A DNA stretch of 64,000 nucleotides. It comes from Rhynchospora pubera (lineage: Eukaryota > Streptophyta > Magnoliopsida > Poales > Cyperaceae). Positions 8,541-20,275 of the stretch are shown piece by piece. The translations under genes and the position numbers were made by a program. The stretch spans positions 311,862,513 through 311,926,512 of the forward strand of contig CM051459.1 in the NCBI GenBank assembly GCA_028095005.1, in the 5' to 3' direction. Each line of letters starts with the position of its first letter. Position 1 is the first letter of the stretch. The notes beneath the pieces were generated by a model. The model worked only from the letters and a program-made list of their open reading frames with translations, did not search any database and had not been told where the DNA came from.

Positions 8541-11500
8541 CACCCCAAGACCAAGGGCGCCGACAGTCGCCGTGAGTGTACAGCTACCCCGTACACACAC
8601 AAGGCTTTGTCTAATTCACTACCATAAAATAAATAAATAAATAAATTCATAAATGCATGGGTGTGCATAATTTCAACCTGAAAGCAAACTACATATATAA
8701 ATATATATATAAACTTTCGAGCAATGCCTACGTACTTAAAATTCAGACACACGGTTTACATATACATTCAGAGAAATAAAATGCAAGTTGGCTTTAACTT
8801 AGCTGATTAGTAAAAATACATGAAAGTAACTTAAGGATAGAAATAGATGACACCATCCTAATGAAGTATGCAATTCGGATATATAAAAGCATGTGGCTAC
8901 ATATATGTACAATCTCACGAGAGTACAAGGATGCTTCAATTTCAACATAAAGGTTTAATTATAAAAGTAACAACTAACCATGCATTCATCTCAAAATTTA
9001 TAGTTTACATAATCACACAAATATAATCATGCATAGACACTATATGAGCAACACTAATATACGGGTATAATCTCAAATAATTACAAGTACATAGAGTTTG
9101 TCCAAGAAAGTTACACGTTACAAACATTAGAAATGATGTGGCTCGATTTTACATAAGCATCAGCTACTGTACAAACATGGTAAAAGGAGAATGCAATTAT
9201 TTGCTTACTAAACATAAGTTAACAAATAATATGCAACTATGCAAGTTAACTACACCATTTTGAAAATATGCAGCTATATATAGACGAAATTTAATATACA
9301 AATTTGATTTAGAAAAGAGATATAATACTCGGAGAATACAAGCTCGTCGGGTTATAAGAAATGGCTTACTCCTTCGCAAACACAACCCGCTCGCTAACCC
9401 TGGAACTCACAAAAATGAAAGAGTGAGATAATTAAAATTTATCTCAGTACGGTATTCAGTTCCAGCCACTTGAGTTTTGACTATCATGTGTTGGAACTAA
9501 ATACATGACTGAGCTAAGCAATTTCAAATCAAATCCAGATTTATTTTAATTAAACATTAAATATAAAGTTTCGATCAAGCAATGCAATTATGAAATAAAT
9601 TCAATACTCTTCAAAATCATTTAAAATTCAAAGTATGGCAACTGCCATTTCAATTCCTTAGAAAAGCAATTAATCGTATGAAACAATTAATATGTAACAA
9701 TATTCACGTCTCATTTCAAACAGACATGACAATGTTAAATTAATTAAATCAATGCAATATGCAATATGAGTTCGACATCAATTCCATAACAATTCAAATT
9801 TCAAGGTATAACAAATGCCGACTCATTTGGTTGGACAATTATCTAATATGCAAGTCTGGTTTATCACAAGTCAATTATTTCAGTCATTTCCTTCAGATAC
9901 CGCGAACCACCTTTTAAGATGGATGCCAACGGCCAATTCAGTTCAAATATAATTCAATCAAATAAATCATCAAAATGTACAAGCAAGCTGGGAACACTCA
10001 CACTCCGGACCATTCTAGACTGGACCTACTGAGTCCCGGTACATAAGCGCTTATTACACGGTGCTTGGTAGGATGGGTCATGACTCCACCTCCAAACATT
10101 ACGAGTGTCTATCTCAACCACACAAGCTGTACTTACCTCAATCAGAATACATTTCAATCGGATACCATTCAATATGCCACTGTACAATCATGCATCATTT
10201 ACATATACATAAAAATATATCCAAATATATCCATGAATGATAATCAAAATATGAATCCAAAATGCATAATGCTAATATATCACATGTAATTAAAACTCAA
10301 GTGGAATCCGTACCTTAATAGAAAGCAAATTCCAAAGCTAAAATGCAAGCAAGCAATCAAACCGATTCAAGTCATGCCAACTGCTCTTACACATTTCCAC
10401 TCATAACCTCTTGATATCTAAACAACATAAATTTTCTTTTAAGTTTCAAGACTCCAAAAAAAATTCAGTTTTATTTTTAGAACAGCCCTTAATTTACAAA
10501 TTTAACTCCAAAATGCCCCTTAAAAATTTCAATATCCAACACAGTTCAAAAGAGATATCTAACTTCATCCTTTAGTATAGTCTTAGGAATAACTACTCAT
10601 TCATTGTATAGCAATAAGCCTGTGTGGTCTTCTAGATCAATTCACAACAATCTTTCCTATGCTGACTATTAAATGCCTCAAAGGCCAAACAAGAATAGTT
10701 CACATAATAATTAGATTGTATTGCTCACTGACATAGAGCATAACATAAATACCTTTTCATTTCTTAAGATATATATTTGAGTATGCGGCATAAGTAAAGA
10801 ATCAAGAATTGCAATGGAACACATCAGAACTATAGTACTCTGTGCTTGACAGTGTGTACCGAACAATGCAAGAGTGGTACCAAATGGTGGTTAGAAGGCT
10901 GAAAATTTTCTGGTACAACCAGTGAAGGGTATTTTTGACAGTTTTACAAATTCGTTTTTTTTTTTAATTCATAAACGGCTAAACAGAATCGAATAAAACT
11001 TTAACTGTAGATGAAACGTGATATGAAGTATCTCCTGTGAAAATTTCATAATGTTTGGACATACAGATTAATTATAATGGATTTTCGAAATCAGACAAAA
11101 ATCAGGTTTCAGAAAATCTGTTCCAGCAAATCATGCCAGCAAATACGTCTGAAAGTTCATGCCTTGAAACCCTTCAAATAATTCTCTAAAAATTTTGTAA
11201 AAATTAAAGAAGCTGCCTCTGGATGTCTATTTTAAGATGTAAAAGTTTCAAAACTTAACTGCAAACAGAGAATAAACGAAAAATAAAAAACTGCACTGGG
11301 GTCTGTCAGTTCCAGAAAACTGTTTTCCAAAATTTGCCCTGGATTCAAAAATCTTGTAAAAATACCAAATCAACTCATAAAAACCCATATTAGATATCAA
11401 AATTTCCGTCTTGAAGTCTAGTTTCAAACAAAACAATTCTCATGTTAAAATTTGAAACAGAATAACAACAGTTATTTAAAAACTGAAGCAAGGTCACAGT

Positions 11501-12064
11501 GGTAACAGTAAAATTGAAAATGTACTTATTCAACTTGCCTCTTCGAAATTAATTTGAGGAATAACAAAAGGTAGAAATCTAATACAAATCAACAAATTTA
11601 CTTACCCAGTATATGCAACAAATTAGAAGTTTACAAAAAAAAATCGGAAGAGACCTTCTAGGATTCGATTTCCGCCACTGGGAGCACCAAAGTAGTTCAC
11701 TCCAAAGAAAAATTCTGGTTTTTCTATAATTTTTACTTAAATTTTCAGGAATGATTTGGGGTACGACACATGAGGGAGTAACTCAGTTTGAGAAGAGAGA
11801 GAAGAAAAAAAAAACGGAAATAAAGAGGATCAATGGGTTGGGGAGACCAGATCCAAAATTTCAGGGAAAAAGGTTTACCCAAAGTTATTCCTTTAATTTT
11901 ATGTAAACATGGTGCACACATAATCAATTAGACTAGGGGCTAGCATTACATATAAACATTTAAATTAAGAAAGTAATATCAATCAAATTGGAAATTCAGT
12001 CATGCACTGTACAATTTCATGATAAATGCAGGAACAGTAGAAATTCGAAATTCAGGGTGTAACA
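8541..12064 (-). repeat. 3' LTR (left), end truncated by ~5 nt
   Basis: Matches 13538-17067 with a handful of differences (for example gccgaca/gccaaca near 8563, tacgac/taggac near 11764). The expected terminal tgtca on the + strand is replaced by the junction sequence ggctata. No coding potential; the small ORFs shared by both LTRs have no family resemblance. Confidence 0.9.
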
Positions 12065-13537
12065 TTCCTCCCTCCTTAAATAAAAATTTCGACCTCGAAA
12101 TTTATGTAGGTAGGATATCAAAACTATTTGAAATATTTCAAATTATATTTCTACTCCAGTTTATAAGAATCAGCAATAAACTAGAACTTTTTAGGGCCAA
12201 TATGAAAATAAATATGCCTAAGCAAATTTCATGGGTAAACACGTATATAGCCTGTACTGCAAGAATGTAGCTCAAGAACAACAAAACTAGTATAGACGAA
12301 TACCAAAGAATTCAATCATGGTAGAAAAGTAGAACTAAATTCCTAGAAAATATTTACAGTTTTGAGCAAGAACCTGTCGACTTATTCTAAGTTTTTAATG
12401 CCAAAATCTCAATTACCTTTGAAACTAACAACAACAAAAATCTCAAATTAACAGCAGCTAGACATCTATAGCTTGAGAAATAAACTATTATTGAGTTTGC
12501 AATGCAAGTAAAAGAAACTTATAACTATCCCATACTGATAAAACAAAAGATCCAAAATGTATTAGGAAATCTTCAAATGACTAAAACTTATAAAGCAAAG
12601 CTCTTTTTAGTCAATAGAAATGAAAACAAGTATACAAATGATATCTTAGAGATTAGCATCAACTGAGAACTATATAAGAAAGATAGAGACAAGACTCAAG
12701 TAATGAGATACTTTTAAAAGCTAATAACATATTGAAAGTTCTAGCTCAATTCTTATCTTTTAGAAAGCACGGTAATATCAAAATTATTCTCGGCTGCCTT
12801 GGTGATCAGTCAAGGAAGTAAGGATAATTCTAGTATTATTGAGATTCAATTAACAAGTCAGATGATCGGTCAGCTTGTTTGATCCTTGTGCCAGCAAAAG
12901 ATAAGAAGGTCTTTACTCAAATAAGTTTCAAAAGTTTGCACATACTATAGTAAATTTAGAGATCCTTAACATTTCAATCATGCATCAATACAAAACAGAA
13001 CATGCTCACTATAATAAATGAAATCCTTTTAACATTTCAAACCGTAGAGAAAAAAAATGGCCTACTACTTTAATACACATAAATTGTTTCAACCTATAAA
13101 ACATATTATTAAAATTACAACACAAATAAAATGATCAAGCAATATATTAAATTACGAACTCATATATTATAACTTAAAACTGTGCAATACAGACACAAAT
13201 TTTAAATTAACTATTCAACACATAAAGAACAGTCATCAAAGAAAGTTTTTAAGAATCAAATTTACTTTCTAAACAATCCTCATTTGAAGCAATAAATCAC
13301 CTTGTAAGAAAAAAAAAATAACGAAACAATCAAACAACAACTAAAGATACATTAGATATATATAAAAACAAAGCATCTGTATCTCATCACACATATAAAT
13401 AAGTTAAACAAACATTAATCTGCTAGCACAAATAGTGAGAAATCAAACTCACTTACAAAACAAACCTTTAGACGTACCCCACTCACGCAACCTATTAGTC
13501 TGGTTTGGTTGTTAAACCATTCTCTGATACCATTTTC
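12065..13537 (-). other. Internal region of the LTR element: polypurine tract and primer-binding site, no ORF
   Basis: The polypurine tract lies at 12065-12077 and the iMet primer-binding site at 13522-13532, 5 nt from the LTR edge. Between them is about 1.4 kb of AT-rich DNA without any gag, protease, RT or integrase signature. The element must rely on a partner for replication. Confidence 0.85.
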
Positions 13538-16500
13538 TGTCACACCCCAAGACCAAGGGCGCCAACAGTCGCCGTGAGTGTACAGCTACCCCGTACACAC
13601 ACAAGGCTTTGTCTAATTCACTACCATAAAATAAATAAATAAATAAATTCATAAATGCATGGGTGTGCATAATTTCAACCTGAAAGCAAACTACATATAT
13701 AAATATATATATAAACTTTCGAGCAATGCCTACGTACTTAAAATTCAGACACACGGTTTACATATACATTCAGAGAAATAAAATGCAAGTTGGCTTTAAC
13801 TTAGCTGATTAGTAAAAATACATGAAAGTAACTTAAGGATAGAAATAGATGACACCATCCTAATGAAGTATGCAATTCGGATATATAAAAGCATGTGGCT
13901 ACATATATGTACAATCTCACGAGAGTACAAGGATGCTTCAATTTCAACATAAAGGTTTAATTATAAAAGTAACAACTAACCATGCATTCATCTCAAAATT
14001 TATAGTTTACATAATCACACAAATATAATCATGCATAGACACTATATGAGCAACACTAATATACGGGTATAATCTCAAATAATTACAAGTACATAGAGTT
14101 TGTCCAAGAAAGTTACACGTTACAAACATTAGAAATGATGTGGCTCGATTTTACATAAGCATCAGCTACTGTACAAACATGGTAAAAGGAGAATGCAATT
14201 ATTTGCTTACTAAACATAAGTTAACAAATAATATGCAACTATGCAAGTTAACTACACCATTTTGAAAATATGCAGCTATATATAGACGAAATTTAATATA
14301 CAAATTTGATTTAGAAAAGAGATATAATACTCGGAGAATACAAGCTCGTCGGGTTATAAGAAATGGCTTACTCCTTCGCAAACACAACCCGCTCGCTAAC
14401 CCTGGAACTCACAAAAATGAAAGAGTGAGATAATTAAAATTTATCTCAGTACGGTATTCAGTTCCAGCCACTTGAGTTTTGACTATCATGTGTTGGAACT
14501 AAATACATGACTGAGCTAAGCAATTTCAAATCAAATCCAGATTTATTTTAATTAAACATTAAATATAAAGTTTCGATCAAGCAATGCAATTATGAAATAA
14601 ATTCAATACTCTTCAAAATCATTTAAAATTCAAAGTATGGCAACTGCCATTTCAATTCCTTAGAAAAGCAATTAATCGTATGAAACAATTAATATGTAAC
14701 AATATTCACGTCTCATTTCAAACAGACATGACAATGTTAAATTAATTAAATCAATGCAATATGCAATATGAGTTCGACATCAATTCCATAACAATTCAAA
14801 TTTCAAGGTATAACAAATGCCGACTCATTTGGTTGGACAATTATCTAATATGCAAGTCTGGTTTATCACAAGTCAATTATTTCAGTCATTTCCTTCAGAT
14901 ACCGCGAACCACCTTTTAAGATGGATGCCAACGGCCAATTCAGTTCAAATATAATTCAATCAAATAAATCATCAAAATGTACAAGCAAGCTGGGAACACT
15001 CACACTCCGGACCATTCTAGACTGGACCTACTGAGTCCCGGTACATAAGCGCTTATTACACGGTGCTTGGTAGGATGGGTCATGACTCCACCTCCAAACA
15101 TTACAAGTGTCTATCTCAACCACACAAGCTGTACTTACCTCAATCAGAATACATTTCAATCGGATACCATTCAATATGCCACTGTACAATCATGCATCAT
15201 TTACATATACATAAAAATATATCCAAATATATCCATGAATGATAATCAAAATATGAATCCAAAATGCATAATGCTAATATATCACATGTAATTAAAACTC
15301 AAGTGGAATCCGTACCTTAATAGAAAGCAAATTCCAAAGTTAAAATGCAAGCAAGCAATCAAACCGATTCAAGTCATGCCAACTGCTCTTACACATTTCC
15401 ACTCATAACCTCTTGATATCTAAACAACATAAATTTTCTTTTTAGTTTCAAGACTCCAAAAAAAATTCAGTTTTATTTTTAGAACAGCCCTTAATTTACA
15501 AATTTAACTCCAAAATGCCCCTTAAAAATTTCAATATCCAACACAGTTCAAAAGAGATATCTAACTTCATCCTTTAGTATAGTCTTAGGAATAACTACTC
15601 ATTCATTGTATAGCAATAAGCCTGTGTGGTCTTCTAGATCAATTCACAACAATCTTTCCTATGCTGACTATTAAATGCCTCAAAGGCCAAACAAGAATAG
15701 TTCACATAATAATTAGATTGTATTGCTCACTGACATAGAGCATAACATAAATACCTTTTCATTTCTTAAGATATATATTTGAGTATGCGGCATAAGTAAA
15801 GAATCAAGAATTGCAATGGAACACATCAGAACTATAGTACTCTGTGCTTGACAGTGTGTACCGAACAATGCAAGAGTGGTACCAAATGGTGGTTAGAAGG
15901 CTGAAAATTTTCTGGTACAACCAGTGAAGGGTATTTTTGACAGTTTTACAAATTCGTTTTTTTTTTTTAATTCATAAACGGCTAAACAGAATCGAATAAA
16001 ACTTTAACTGTAGATGAAACGTGATATGAAGTATCTCCTGTGAAAATTTCATAATGTTTGGACATACAGATTAATTATAATGGATTTTCGAAATCAGACA
16101 AAAATCAGGTTTCAGAAAATCTGTTCCAGCAAATCATGCCAGCAAATACGTCTGAAAGTTCATGCCTTGAAACCCTTCAAATAATTCTCTAAAAATTTTG
16201 TAAAAATTAAAGAAGCTGCCTCTGGATGTCTATTTTAAGATGTAAAAGTTTCAAAACTTAACTGCAAACAGAGAATAAACGAAAAATAAAAAACTGCACT
16301 GGGGTCTGTCAGTTCCAGAAAACTGTTTTCCAAAATTTGCCCTGGATTCAAAAATCTTGTAAAAATACCAAATCAACTCATAAAAACCCATATTAGATAT
16401 CAAAATTTCCGTCTTGAAGTCTAGTTTCAAACAAAACAATTCTCATGTTAAAATTTGAAACAGAATAACAACAGTTATTTAAAAACTGAAGCAAGGTCAC

Positions 16501-17067
16501 AGTGGTAACAGTAAAATTGAAAATGTACTTATTCAACTTGCCTCTTCGAAATTAATTTGAGGAATAACAAAAGGTAGAAATCTAATACAAATCAACAAAT
16601 TTACTTACCCAGTATATGCAACAAATTAGAAGTTTACAAAAAAAAATCGGAAGAGACCTTCTAGGATTCGATTTCCGCCACTGGGAGCACCAAAGTAGTT
16701 CACTCCAAAGAAAAATTCTGGTTTTTCTATAATTTTTACTTAAATTTTCAGGAATGATTTGGGGTAGGACACATGAGGGAGTAACTCAGTTTGAGAAGAG
16801 AGAGAAGAAAAAAAAAACGGAAATAAAGAGGATCAATGGGTTGGGGAGACCAGATCCAAAATTTCAGGGAAAAAGGTTTACCCAAAGTTATTCCTTTAAT
16901 TTTATGTAAACATGGTGCACACATAATCAATTAGACTAGGGGCTAGCATTACATATAAACATTTAAATTAAGAAAGTAATATCAATCAAATTGGAAATTC
17001 AGTCATGCACTGTACAATTTCATGATAAATGCAGGAACAGTAGAAATTCGAAATTCATGGTGTAACA
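13538..17067 (-). repeat. 5' LTR (right), complete
   Basis: Begins tgtcacacccc and ends gtgtaaca on the + strand, so it has proper TG...CA ends. The right flank is the inverted GDSL block, entered at the point equivalent to 7053/7054 of copy 1. Confidence 0.9.
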
Positions 17068-18157
17068 AGAGGTTAGACCGATCCACCTCGAGTTTTTTGT
17101 AATGAACCAATTCGGTTCGATATTGTAGATCTATTCTTGGTGGAATTGAACGGAGCGCACTTTTTCGTGGTAGCAAAATCCCCGGAAACATAGACCAAGA
17201 CTAGTCTTTCCTAACGGATCAGAAATTCGTAATCACATCGCTTTCAATCTCTTTTTCTCTCTTTATTATTTACATTACTTATGCTTGTGTGCTTACTTGT
17301 GTCCAAACCGCTTTAGAACTTGAAATTGTGCCTATTAAATCCCCCTCTAGGCCTCTAATTACGTACAACACAGTCAACAAGTATTCTAAAACAATGTGTT
17401 ACTATATGAAAATTTTGTTTTATTAGTAACTTTGTTTTATCATCACATGCAAAAAGAAAGCATTCAAAAATTAGACTGCAGTCTGTAAGAGCAAGGAGAA
17501 AACCAACATAAAATGAAGTTTCTATGGCTCCATTTGGATGGCTTCTTCCCGGAATAAGGAATAAGGAATAACCATTTTTTATCAATAAATTTATTCCTAA
17601 CCATCCAAACTCTTCACAAAAGTTACACACTTCCCAATAAATTTACCCTTTTCCAATAAATTTCTTCCCTTCTTCCTTCTTCCTACCTTATTCTCAACGC
17701 ATCCAAACGGAGCCTATACTCATCAAACATTAATTATCCTAAACTGCTATGTCAACTCAATTAGAAAATATCGAGCAGCTACTACAAGTCAACAAGCATT
17801 CTAAAACAACAATGTTATCACTAAAACAACTATGCTCCTGGAAGCATAACAATTTCTTGGTGACAAATTATAAATTCACTAGCAAATTCAGTGTAATCCT
17901 TTGATATTAAAATTTTTTTGTTAATTCCAACTGACTTTGATATTCGATAATGGTACCTTCATAAAGCATTGAAAATAACTTAATTTGACAACACAACTAT
18001 ATATTTTCTTAATTCTATAAATCCACCACAAGATAAATTGATGCATCGATAAAATACCTCCATATAAGGAGTGACGTGATTTTCATTTACTTTTAAACGA
18101 AGAAAGGAAATAGATGATATCGGTAAAAAATATTTATGCCCTAGCTAGTAAATTTAA
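17068..18157 (-). other. Inverted copy of the GDSL 3' flank
   Basis: The reverse complement of 5965-7053, including the MITE at 17526-17714. It stops exactly where the LTR begins. No additional gene. Confidence 0.9.
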
Positions 18158-19788
18158 TTAGTTTGTATGAGCATCAAGTATCGGTGGATCGGCATAGGGA
18201 CCCTTTAACCAACTATTGGCAACATAGCGGTTGGTGGCCTCAGTGAAGCACAGGCCGTCCCAATTCACATATGTTGATGGATTCTGACAAGCAGTAACAT
18301 TCGGTGTGCCACATAGTCTAAGTAGGTCCCAATTGTATTCACGGCCGGGCCAATTGAATTCATGACTGGTTCCACAGCAAACAACTAGTGGTTTGGATGT
18401 AAATCCTGAACCCAAAAAATTAGAATGCATGAGAGAGTTCTCACCTTTTTTGAGGGAATATAGGATATCTTAAAGTATGACAAGAATTGTTGAATCTATA
18501 ACTTACCATAACGTTGTGGAAACCTTATAAAGTCGATAATAGGTTTGTAAATATCTGCGTATATGATCTTTGCATCACGATACTTGATCCGAAGTTTTTT
18601 TATCGCCTCAAGTAGAAGGGAGTTATGATGTCTAGATAGTCTGTTGTATTTTTCGATGCATCCAGTGCTAGGATCATAAGAAGAGTGACCTTTGCTTTTC
18701 CCATTAATTATCAAATATTTCGGTTGACAACCGATTGGAATATTCCCTGCCACTACCACTGTCTTTGCACCTTGATCAATAAGTTCCTATTGGAAGATTA
18801 AGAATTGATACATATAAATAAATTTTATACATTTATCTTGACTACCTAAAAATATAATTTGCACATGCATTCAATGAGAAAATAAGAGTTTGGATACGAC
18901 CAAGCTGAATTTGATAGATCGCTCCATCAAATTCATTTAGATATTGAATTCAAGCTCAAATGCTCAATGTGTTTCTCATATTGAAATATCATTGTGGACC
19001 AAATTTTTTAGTTTTTCTGAATTTGTAAAAAAATTTATTATTGTAAGGTTCAAAACTAATTAGATTGAATATTTCCTAAAACACAAAAAGTAGTAAAAAT
19101 TTTCAAAGCAAAAATATAAATTTGGTCAGGATGGAGATTTTAATATGAAGTTAAAATGGAACAGTTCGAATCGGTCATTTGATGTTTTCAATTTGAGATA
19201 ACATTGGATTTAACATAACCCTCCAATCATACCAATTTGATTCTAGCATTTCTCAAAAAATAGTGCTTATCATTTTCAATTTTTGTCAACTTTATGTTCT
19301 TTATTCTACCTTGATTTTTCGTGCGATTGTCTGAATAATTGCTGAAGAATAAGACATCATTCGTTCCACACTTAAAGAACTAGGCATGATAAAGTAGTCG
19401 TTCCCTTGAATTTGTCCAAGAATGAAGAGAGATCTACCAAAATAATCTCTACATTCTGCACTACGATGATATTGCCAGTTTGTCCAGTAATATTTACATA
19501 CAAGTATATATATATTCATTGTATTACATGCATATGCCATACAGATAGAGAAAGCCATTTGTCACAAACCCTTAGGTGTTTGGCATAGCGAAGGCTTCAA
19601 CTCTTCAAACCATTGTAGTTGAGATGAGAATGAATTTCTTGATGTACTTTTGCTTGTTGTAATATTGTGTTGCTTGAAGAATGTATCATCAAGAGCAGTT
19701 GCACCTACTACAGCAAAGTTTGCTCCTTGTCGAAAGCTTTCATTTTTGCCTAAGTACGGTTTGAGATATGGCAATCCAAACTCCTCCG
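18158..19788 (-). pseudogene. GDSL esterase/lipase, inverted copy 2, lacking exon 1
   Basis: Exons 2-5 on the - strand at 19570-19788, 19310-19455, 18507-18786 and 18158-18405, all with intact splice sites and open frame. Exon 1, with the signal peptide and Ser nucleophile, and its promoter are missing because the inversion breaks inside intron 1 at ~20204, in a TA tract. Differences from copy 1 include Leu-to-Phe in exon 2 and Thr-to-Lys near the end of exon 3. Cys again replaces the catalytic His (18248-18250). It cannot encode an active enzyme. Lying opposite in strand to the two intact genes, it could give antisense or hairpin RNA if transcribed from the flanking LTR. Confidence 0.88.
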
Positions 19789-19810
19789 CTGTATAGAAGA
19801 AAAACAATTG

Positions 19811-19847
<37 letters not shown>

Positions 19848-19850
<3 letters not shown>

Positions 19851-20204
19851 TTTAGCTACGGTGAGTCGCGACCAGAACTCCTAGATCTAGATCAAAATGA
19901 CCGATCCAAACTGTCAAATATGATCTCCCTATTGAAATCTCCATGTAGACCGAATTTTGTATTTTTTTGAAATTTTAGAAAATCGTTAATCTAATTGGTT
20001 CTGAACCATTCAAAAACATCAGGTTTTAAAAATCCGAAAAAAATACTTAAAAATTTCGAAAAAATAAAAAAATTGATTTGCACGGAGATTTCAATAGGGA
20101 GATCATATTGGACGGTTTGGATCGGTCATTTTGATCTAGATCTAGGAGTTTTGGTCGCGACTCACCGGAGAGTCCGTGAGTCGCGACTCACCGTAGCTAA
20201 ACTC
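19848..20204. repeat. Foldback element FB4, inverted copy
   Basis: Same ends (gagtttagctacggtgagtc and its mirror) as at 3901-4257, reverse-oriented with the GDSL block. The outer TA tract marks the breakpoint of the inverted segment. Confidence 0.85.
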
Positions 20205-20275
20205 TATATATATATAGATACACAATGGTTTGAAGAGTTGTGATACACAATGTTGAACTGTCGGAGCATCCCTTT
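20205..20275. other. Second rearrangement junction with chimeric filler
   Basis: After the TA tract come acaatggtttgaagagttg (identical to GDSL exon 2, ~4491-4509), gatacacaa twice, and actgtcggagcatccctttg (identical to ~8396-8415). The sequence then enters the spacer at ggagaaaaaatg (20276). The pieces are short, ordered unlike any source, and joined by small overlaps. Confidence 0.8.

Larger units (their letters stand above)
8541..17067 (-). mobile_element. Young non-autonomous LTR retrotransposon (gypsy-derived, LARD-like)
   Basis: Two long direct repeats (8541-12064 and 13538-17067) flank 1473 bp with no gag or pol. Orientation is set by a primer-binding site complementary to initiator-Met tRNA (TGGTATCAGAG read on the - strand, 13522-13532) beside the right LTR, and by a polypurine tract (AAGGAGGGAGGAA on the - strand, 12065-12077) beside the left LTR. 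On the - strand the right LTR starts TGTTACACC and ends GGGGTGTGACA. Text next to the polypurine tract (tttcgaggtcgaaattttta) looks like the pol end of Tekay/Del-type chromoviruses, so I infer a gypsy parent. I noticed fewer than ten differences between the LTRs, so the insertion is recent. The left LTR lacks its last ~5 nt and no target duplication is seen. Confidence 0.88.

Noticed and set aside
9197..16930. Small ORFs found twice at a 5-kb spacing (9197/14199, 10065/15067, 11248/16251, 11745/16748)
   Set aside because: Identical because they lie in the two LTRs; no family motifs, and long LTRs often carry chance ORFs.
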